A DNA stretch of 64,000 nt from assembly GCF_025698545.1 (NCBI RefSeq), contig NC_068567.1, positions 186,001 through 250,000 on the forward strand. The letters are read 5' to 3'. A model generated the notes under the pieces. It searched no databases and was not told the DNA's origin. It worked only from the letters and a program-made list of their open reading frames with translations. Positions within the stretch are counted from its first letter, which is position 1. Every line of letters begins with the position of its first letter. Positions 57,105 through 64,000 of the stretch are shown piece by piece. The position numbers and the translations under genes are program-made. Origin of the DNA: Gossypium raimondii (taxonomy: Eukaryota; Streptophyta; Magnoliopsida; Malvales; Malvaceae).

Positions 57105-58462
57105 AATTGATATGAAGATGAGAGAAGAAAGGTGTTTAGATTTTGGTTTGTAGATTCGTGACTTCCAAGGTTATTTCATAAAAAAATTGAACTATATAAG
57201 AAAATGAGAAGAAGAGCTTTAAATTGGTGCAAGTGATGCGAACATAAAATATCATATAACAACAATTTTAACAACCCAACAATTTAAATGAAAATTTACT
57301 AATAGTTTAGTGACCTTAAATGTAATTTACCATTATTTTTCATAATACCATATTGGATGAGGGTACTTAACGAGAGTTTTAACCACTTCTCTAAACGTAT
57401 AATTTTTAATTAAACATAAATAAAATGAGAGAAATTATGGTAAAGATTATCGAAATGTTGAATCTAGCATTGATATCAACAGAACATTTGAGCAAAAATA
57501 TTATATTATTACTATAAAATTCTTATTTTCGTCTTTTCATAAAAAAACCTATACATTTAAAGATTTAGTTCGTGTTTGATAAAATTTATATACAAAATTT
57601 TTCACTTCACTTGTAATCATTGTTATTTATATTGCAGTATGACATAGTCTAGTCATCATTACTCATTAATTAACTTCACATTCTTTGGCTTAAATTTTAA
57701 TCTAGTCAATATTTACATTTTCTATCAATTTAACAATTATTTTATTTTTCGAGTTAAATTTAGCCATTAAGTTTTTAAAATAATCATATTAATTTTTAAC
57801 AAAAATATTGACTAAAAATAATTTTAGAAGTTATTTATATTTTGGGTTTTGATAAAAAAACATATTTTCATATTTTAAAATTTTGTAATTTTTATTTTAA
57901 TATAAAATTTAAAAGGAATATCAAACTTGTAAAAATATATATTAATTTTTTTCTTAAGTTCAATCAAAACCAAAGAGTAATATAAACAATTTGGGATGAA
58001 ATTTAATAATTTTGAATATATTTGTATATTTAATTCGGAATAAGTTAAAAATTTTAACTTTTGAAATAAATATATAGTACTATAGACAATATTTTGATAA
58101 ATATGATAGAAATATCGATTGATTCTAAATTTTATATGAATGATAAATATAAATATATAGATAAATTCAACGGTTGAATTGTTAAAATATTAATTATAAA
58201 AAATCATGAAAATGTGTAAAACCACTATTTTACACCGATGTAAGTGAATCATTCGCTTATATTTATGTATGTATATATGTATATTGTAGGTTATCTTTGG
58301 ACTCTTAATGAATTTTTTAACGTGATATATAATTCACTTTTGGAAGTTGTAATATAATATGATAAAGATAAATATCAAATTTATATGTGATTTTTGGTCA
58401 TTTGGTGTAATTATATACATGAAACTTGAATTGCAGCTCATATGTATACATAAAATATTAAT
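57105..58462 (+). repeat. Duplication copy R2, partial and internally deleted
   Basis: 57105-57825 matches 53474-54190 (GAAAGGTGTTTAGATTTTGG to ATATTGACTAAAAATAATTTT). The sequence then jumps to match 55240-55880 (TTTATATTTTGGGTTTTGAT onward) until 58450. Near 58462 it breaks into the start of R3. About 1 kb is missing inside, including the GC-richer promoter block and the (TA) run. Confidence 0.8.
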
Positions 58463-58689
58463 TTTTGATCTCTCACCATATTTATTTTGGGCATGAAGTG
58501 TTTATATTGGATTTTATCTTTGGGATTTGTCTCTTATTTTCTTTGAGAGCTTTACTGAATTAATGGAGTAGGGTTCAAATCTCATTGAATGCAAATATTG
58601 AGATCTCTTTTCACTTCATGAATTCAACTCAAGATAAAATCGAAAATAAGTATCTCTGACCTAATACTGGACTTGCTGAAAATTTCAAC

Positions 58690-58805
58690 CGGTAGAGCCA
58701 ATTGTTGCTTGTATTGTCTACTATGCTGCTTTGAAGAAAGGTGTAGTCCGGCATAGGATCCCTAGATTGCCATAGTTGTTGTTGAATCTTCCTTGTACTA
58801 TAGCA
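58690..58805 (+). pseudogene. Second decayed copy of the PPR 3' end
   Basis: TTGCTTGTATTGTCTACTAT, GCTGCTTTGAAGAAAGGTG and TAGTCCGGCATAGGATCCC, then TAGATTGCCATAGTTGTTG. It is the R3 partner of 52110-52225 and is closer to that copy than to the PPR gene. Confidence 0.8.
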
Positions 58806-60734
58806 AGGTTAAAATATCTCATAAATTTTTGTACTATTCGTAAATTTAAAATTTAGTACCTATACTTTCTTTTTGGAGTTTAGTCTCTCTGTTTTTTATT
58901 TTAAAATTTAAGTCTAATTGTTAACATTATTTTTTTATTAAATTGATTGGTATAAAATTTTGAAATATAAAAATACCCCACTTGATAGCTTTGTAACTAA
59001 AAGAAAGTAAACTACATTAGAAGTCACCCAACAATTAATAAATTTCTTTTTTTTGTTACTGGTCACCTGCTAGCTAATAAAGGTAACTTTTGAAAATTTC
59101 ATAATAGCAACTTTAGCCCTCAATATTTACGCATTATGTAATTTAATCTTTTTTTTTACAATTTTACTTTTTTTTGGTGACCCTTTCACCTAAAAAACGA
59201 AAAAAAACAAAATTACCAGCTAAATTTTAATGAAAATATACAAAAAACGGAAACACCCAAAAATCCAAAACTTTTCTCATCATTTCAGAATTAACCCTCA
59301 CAAAAAAAAATAGAGAGAATAAATTACACAGTGTGTAAATGTTGAGCATTAATTTTTATGAAACAAGACAAATTAACATAATTTATAAATACTGAGAGTT
59401 AAATTTATTATTATGTCGATTTTAAAAGCTACCACTAGTAACTTGATCTAATAAAAAAAGACATTAAATAGAAATTAAACTCCCAATTATAATTTATATA
59501 AATAATTTTATTATTTAAAAGAAAAAAAAGAGAGATTCAATTATTTTATGAAATTAAAATCCCAATTATAACTCTCTTGAAAAAAATGGTGGAATTTTTT
59601 ATATGGAAAAAGAGAGAATGTTGTTGGATATTGAAAGTGTAGGTGAATCCCACTCAACATCAAATGGAATTTTCCTTTGCTTGAAAAGAAAATAATAATA
59701 TTTATTATTCTTTTAACATAAAATAACTTCACCCACATTCATATGCATATAGCTGAATCAACACAATACATCATGCTGACATTTTCATGAGTTTTTTTTA
59801 ATTTACGGTTATTAAATTATTAATAAGTTTATGTTTTAGTCATTCAACTTTAAAAAGTTATAAAATAGTCATTAAACTATTCAAAGTTTTTAAAGTCTGC
59901 TAATGAGGTCCAAAAGACGATTTGATGATCTATATGGCGGATTAGGGCCTATCAACGAGTAGAATAACATATCTTAGATCTAAATTGATCTGACGATCAA
60001 TGTTGAAGATCAGAGAAGAAAGGTGTTTGGATTTTGGTTTACAGATTCATGACTTCCAAGGCTATTTCATGAAAAATTATATTATTACTATAAAATTCTT
60101 ATTTTCGTCTTTTCGTAAAATAAAACCCATACATTTAAAGATTTATATACAAATTTTTCCACTTCACTTGTAATCATTGTTATTTATATTGCGAGTATGA
60201 CATAGTCTAGTCATCATTACTCATTAACTTCACATTCTTTGGCTTAAATTTTAATCTAGTCAATATTTACATTTTCTATCAATTTGGCAATTATTTTATT
60301 TTTCAAGCTAAATTTAGCCATTAATTTTTCAAAAATAATCATATTAAATTTTTAACAAAATATTGACTAAAAAATAATTTTTAACGTTGTTGGTGTGACA
60401 ACTCGTGTAATAAGACACGTGCACTTCATGCTGACATAATATTATTTGTCTCATTTGTCACATCAATAAATTATTTAAAAATTTAAAATAAAAAACTTGT
60501 GAATTACCATGTGTGTTACTATATTTAAAATTTTAACATTTTAATCAATATTCACATTAAAAAATTAATTTAATTTTTGTTCGATAAAATTAGAATTTTT
60601 AAATATTAAAAATTTAATTTAACTTAAAATAAAATAAAATCTAAATTGACCTTAATTAATAAATTTCACATTATACCTTATTTTTTCCTAAAAAACAGTT
60701 TAGAGCCGGTTTTAAGAATTTAGGTTCAAGAATC

Positions 60735-61160
60735 GAACTGGTTCACTGTTTCATTACATTCTACGCGCGCCAATATGCGTGAAGTCACTCATCGAACGAG
60801 AACGTTCGAGTTCACCAGCGCGTGCGTTGGCATTTCTCTTTCAGCGTGGTAGGTAAACCGAGCATCCAGTGATAACCTAACATCAGCACGTCATTAACAT
60901 GACGTCATAGACAAAATGTAAAAAAAATAATCAACGGTATAATGATAGTTGACAGTTAACGCGTGTGCACGCTGAATCCCGTTGATAGTGTGGACACTCA
61001 AAAGACCATTTTCTCCAAAGTAAAACAACAAATTCTCGTGGCTTTATACTAATAAAAAGATAGAGATGAGGCTAAGTTAGAAACTTCAAGTCTCATATTT
61101 ATTGCATCAGAAGTGGCACACTTTACGGTGGTGTCCACACACCGTATATATATACGCTTT
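60735..61160 (+). promoter_or_regulatory. GC-richer block upstream of VAL2, duplicated at 54545-54960
   Basis: In both copies: CGCCAATATGCGTGAAGTCA, CGAACGAGA, GCGCGTGCGTTGGC, ATGACGTCATAGACAAAA (a palindromic TGACGTCA bZIP site at about 60900) and GTTAACGCGTGTG. It contrasts with the AT-rich surroundings, so it may be an upstream regulatory region of VAL2 or an older gene end. I see no coding frame. Confidence 0.5.
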
Positions 61161-62579
61161 CGAAAAAAAATATAATTTTGACACAATAACGTAAATTTAT
61201 AAATTATTTTTATTATACTTTCTCTTAAAAAATAAATTTCTATATATATATTTTAATAAAGTGATTATTAATTTATAAGAAGATAATGTGCTTCAACACT
61301 CTTTAATTTATATTTTTTGCATTAACAATAATGTCGATACCAATCAAATTAAAACTCAATCGATATTTTTATTATATTTCAGAACTTTCAATCTTTTAAT
61401 TTATCAAAATACAATATTATTTTTTAGAAAAATTATACTTGAAATAATAAAATTGAATAGAACAAAACATAACAACATAAATATTATTTTTAGAATTTTC
61501 GATATTTAATTAATATTTGTTTTATATTTTGGGTTTTGATAAAAAAACATATTTTCATATTTTAGAAATTTTTGTAATTTTTATTTTAATATAAAATTTA
61601 AAAGGAATATCAAACTTGTAAAAATATATATTAATTTTTTTCTTAAGTTCAATCAAAACCAAAGAGTGATATAAACAATTTGGGATGAACTTTAATAATT
61701 TTCAAATATATTTGTATATTTAATTGAATAAGTTTGAAATAAATACATATTAATATAGACAATATTTTAGATAAATATAATAGAAATATCGATTGATTCA
61801 AAATTTTATATGAATGATAAATATAAATATATAAATAAATTTAACTGTTGAATTGTTAAAATATTAATTATAAAAAAGTCATGAAATGGTGTAAAACCGA
61901 ATCATCCGCTTATATTTATATATGTATATATGTATATTGTAAGTTATCCTTGGGCTCTTAATGAAATTTTTAACGTGATATATAATTCACTTTTGGGAGT
62001 TGTAATATAATATGATAAAGATAAATATCAAATTTATAAGTGATTTTGGTCTATTTGGTGTAATTATATACATAAAACTTGAATTGCGGTTCATATGTAT
62101 ACATAAAATTTAATTTTGATTCGATTATACACATTTAAAGAAAGGCATACATACATTTATTTTCATATTGGATTAATATAATTATCGTATGCATAATATA
62201 TCAATGTAAAATGGTATTAGTTTGATAATGTTGTTAGTGATTTATAAAATTGAATCAAATTAAAATTTTATGTATAAAATTACACAATAAATCAAAATTT
62301 ATGTATAGTTTTAATATTTATCACATTATTTATTAATTTATTGATAAAAATAAAAAACAATTTATGTATAACATACAAATTTCTTACCATTTCACTTATA
62401 TTCATAATTAAATAAAATTTTAAAAAATATTTTTAATGTAAAATCTTTTCTTTAATTAATCATGTTACAAAATTTAAGGATATAGATACAAAATTGAAAA
62501 TCTTGTAAAATATGAGGGGCAAATATAACATTTAACCAAAAAAGAAGGTGGGTAAGGAGACTAAGGAGTTCGCCGAGTC

Positions 62580-63121
62580 TTGAAGTATCATCGTGCGTGC
62601 AATTTCCATTTTTTCCCACAAAGTACCAAACGCTCTCTCTCTCTCTCTCTTTTGTTTTCTTTCCATCTTCTCTCTTTTTGTTTTGCTTTTGCATGCACAC
62701 GATTTGTTTGCCGTTACTTCTTTTCATCGCCGGTTTTCTTTTCCGTCGTCGGAGCTCCTCGTTTTCACGGTTCTCTCCGTATATATATATTCAAGCACCG
62801 TTAGTGAACATATATCTAACGCCGGCAATAGTACAACGAAAAGGAAACTTAGTATGTTTTCCTTTTGTAACGATATTTAACGCCGGTGAAGGTAGTAGCT
62901 GTTTCTAATTATCTTCTTCGAAAAGGTTATATTTCTTTTCGTTTGTTTTTCTTTAAAATTGGTGTAGTCTCTTTGTTTGACCAATTTTGAATCTCTTCTG
63001 TTTTGCTTTTAGCTTACTCGTTGATTTTCCTTGAGAGAAATTTATCTATTGCGGGTGAATTTTTCACTGTTTTTTATACATATATTGAATTTTGAATTTT
63101 TGTAGGAATTAAGTTTGGAGT
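62580..63121 (+). promoter_or_regulatory. VAL2 5' leader with leader intron and RY element
   Basis: A CT-rich leader begins near 62630. TGCATGCA, an RY-type B3 target, lies at 62690-62697. The leader intron seems to end TTTTTGTAG/GAATTAAG at about 63106. The 67-103 codon frames here are chance frames of the CT-rich leader. Confidence 0.55.
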
Positions 63122-64000
63122 ATGGCTTTGAAGAGCTGCATGAATGTACTCTGCGGCGCGTCCACATCGATTGAGTGGAGAAACGGTTGGACTTTGCGAT
63201 CTGGAGATTTTGCTAATCTCTGTGATAAGTGCGGGTAAATTGTAAAAATTATAATCACTTAATCGTCCTTTTTTAAGCTTAATAATTAGATAAGCTTGTG
63301 CTGACGAGTCTTAGACAGAACATTATTAAATTTTGTTTTACTTGGTTTACGAATGGTTAGAATGTTTTTGTTCTTATTTGTGAAGCTTATAATAAATTGT
63401 TCTATAGTGAATTGGAAATTCGGAATATAATTCTTCTTTCATGGGAGATAGAGTAATGGAACAGTTATTTAACACTGCCAAAAGTTTGATCATGTTTTGA
63501 ACCATATAAAGTGGTCAAATATGGCAGAGGAATCCAAACAAGACAAAGTGTTTTTGCCCAGCTGATGCTATTTTAAGAACGCCATTGTTAGAAACATTTA
63601 TTTATGATTTTGACTCGCTGTAGGTCTGCATATGAACAATCAATATTCTGTGACGTGTTCCACTCAAAGGATTCTGGGTGGAGGGATTGCAATTCATGTG
63701 GCAAGGTTGGTCACCCCAAACTTTTAATTTCTTGCCTTGTTCCCGTCAATACTATGGTGCTTAATCTCAATGCTTTTGCTGTTGGCAGCCTCTCCATTGT
63801 GGATGCATTGCTTCAAGGTTTTTGCTCGAGCTTCTTGATGGTGGGGGTATCAACTGTGTAAGCTGTGCTAAAAAGTCAGGATTTAACCATGTAAGATCAG
63901 CTTATTCAATCTTTTCCCTTTTTAGAAGATCAAATTGTAACCCTGCATTATAGTCTCATGCCGAATTCAATGATAAACATGACACTGTAAGGTTTAGGGT
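63122..64000 (+). CDS. VAL2: B3 transcription repressor of the VAL/HSI2 type, 3' partial
   Basis: Exons 63122-63234, 63624-63705 and 63789-63890 join in frame for 99 residues, and the gene continues past the right edge. The visible part is the N-terminal cysteine-rich zinc finger (PHD-like) of VAL proteins: [71 protein letters not shown] and CVSCAKKSG. From memory it is closer to Arabidopsis VAL2/HSL1 than to VAL1. VAL proteins bind RY motifs by their B3 domain and recruit Polycomb to silence seed and flowering genes such as FLC and LEC1/FUS3. The B3, CW and EAR parts lie outside the window. An upstream dead copy of the promoter and first exon is at 56340-56989. Confidence 0.9.

Larger units (their letters stand above)
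51868..57105 (+). repeat. Duplication copy R1 of the PPR-VAL2 interval
   Basis: From the PPR 3' flank (GATCTCTCACCAGATTTG) to the first intron of a dead VAL2 copy (TTTTGTTTTACTTG). It matches R3 (58463-63345) along its length with many small indels. R1 alone keeps about 130 bp at 53050-53180, about 300 bp at 53567-53866, and a (TA)29 run. A family G relative (52425-52860), a family B relative (53285-53700) and a family D relative (54050-54480) were present before the duplication, since R3 also has them. Confidence 0.85.
58463..63345 (+). repeat. Duplication copy R3 of the PPR-VAL2 interval
   Basis: Starts GATCTCTCACCATATTTATT and follows R1 to about 63345, after which VAL2 intron 1 is unique. 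It holds the second copy of the PPR tail, the family G, B and D repeats, the GC-richer block (60735-61140) and the working VAL2 promoter. It is shorter than R1 by several deletions. Confidence 0.85.

Overview
This window is plant nuclear DNA, most likely from a Malvaceae genome such as cotton (Gossypium). The evidence is AT-rich intergenic and intronic sequence, short exons with GT-AG introns, plant-only gene families (a group III WRKY, FAX3, a P-class PPR, a VAL B3 repressor), many MITEs and two gypsy-type solo LTRs. The genus is an inference from the look of the proteins and repeats; no search was run. Exon models were built by hand from reading frame, GT-AG sites and remembered family sequence, and every modelled junction keeps frame.

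Layout. 1-3686 (+): 3' part of a PRC-barrel protein gene, cut by the left edge. 5551-6800 (+): small coiled-coil protein. 8036-10067 (-): transcript elongation factor TFIIS. 10411-17200: transposon-filled intergenic DNA with a 2.5 kb solo LTR and a 0.67 kb foldback element. 18399-23610 (+): P4-ATPase lipid flippase of the ALA1 type, with an in-frame stop in its apparent N-terminal extension. 23611-30564: repeats, including a 573 bp hAT-like element. 30565-32704 (+): WRKY70/54-type factor. 32705-38809: repeats, including a second hAT-like element and two SINE-like tails. 38810-40331 (-): plastid fatty acid exporter FAX3. 42921-49912 (-): a type I membrane protein of unknown function whose third intron holds a MITE split by a 3.2 kb solo LTR. 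50392-51846 (+): intronless PPR protein. 51868 to about 63345: a three-part mosaic tandem duplication of the PPR-to-VAL2 interval. 63122-64000 (+): the start of a VAL2-type B3 repressor gene, cut by the right edge.

The genes do not form a pathway. The PRC-barrel, TFIIS and FAX3 genes look like a conserved micro-syntenic block (as I recall, Arabidopsis AT2G38570, AT2G38560 and AT2G38550), here spread over 40 kb by transposons and by the flippase and WRKY genes lying between.

The most interesting points are the mosaic duplication that left a dead copy of the VAL2 promoter and first exon upstream of the working one, the two solo LTRs each inserted in the terminal repeat of a MITE, a Mutator-like MITE family found mostly in introns, and the stop codon in the flippase N-terminus. 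I saw no tRNA, rRNA or CRISPR array. I found no wholly new gene system.
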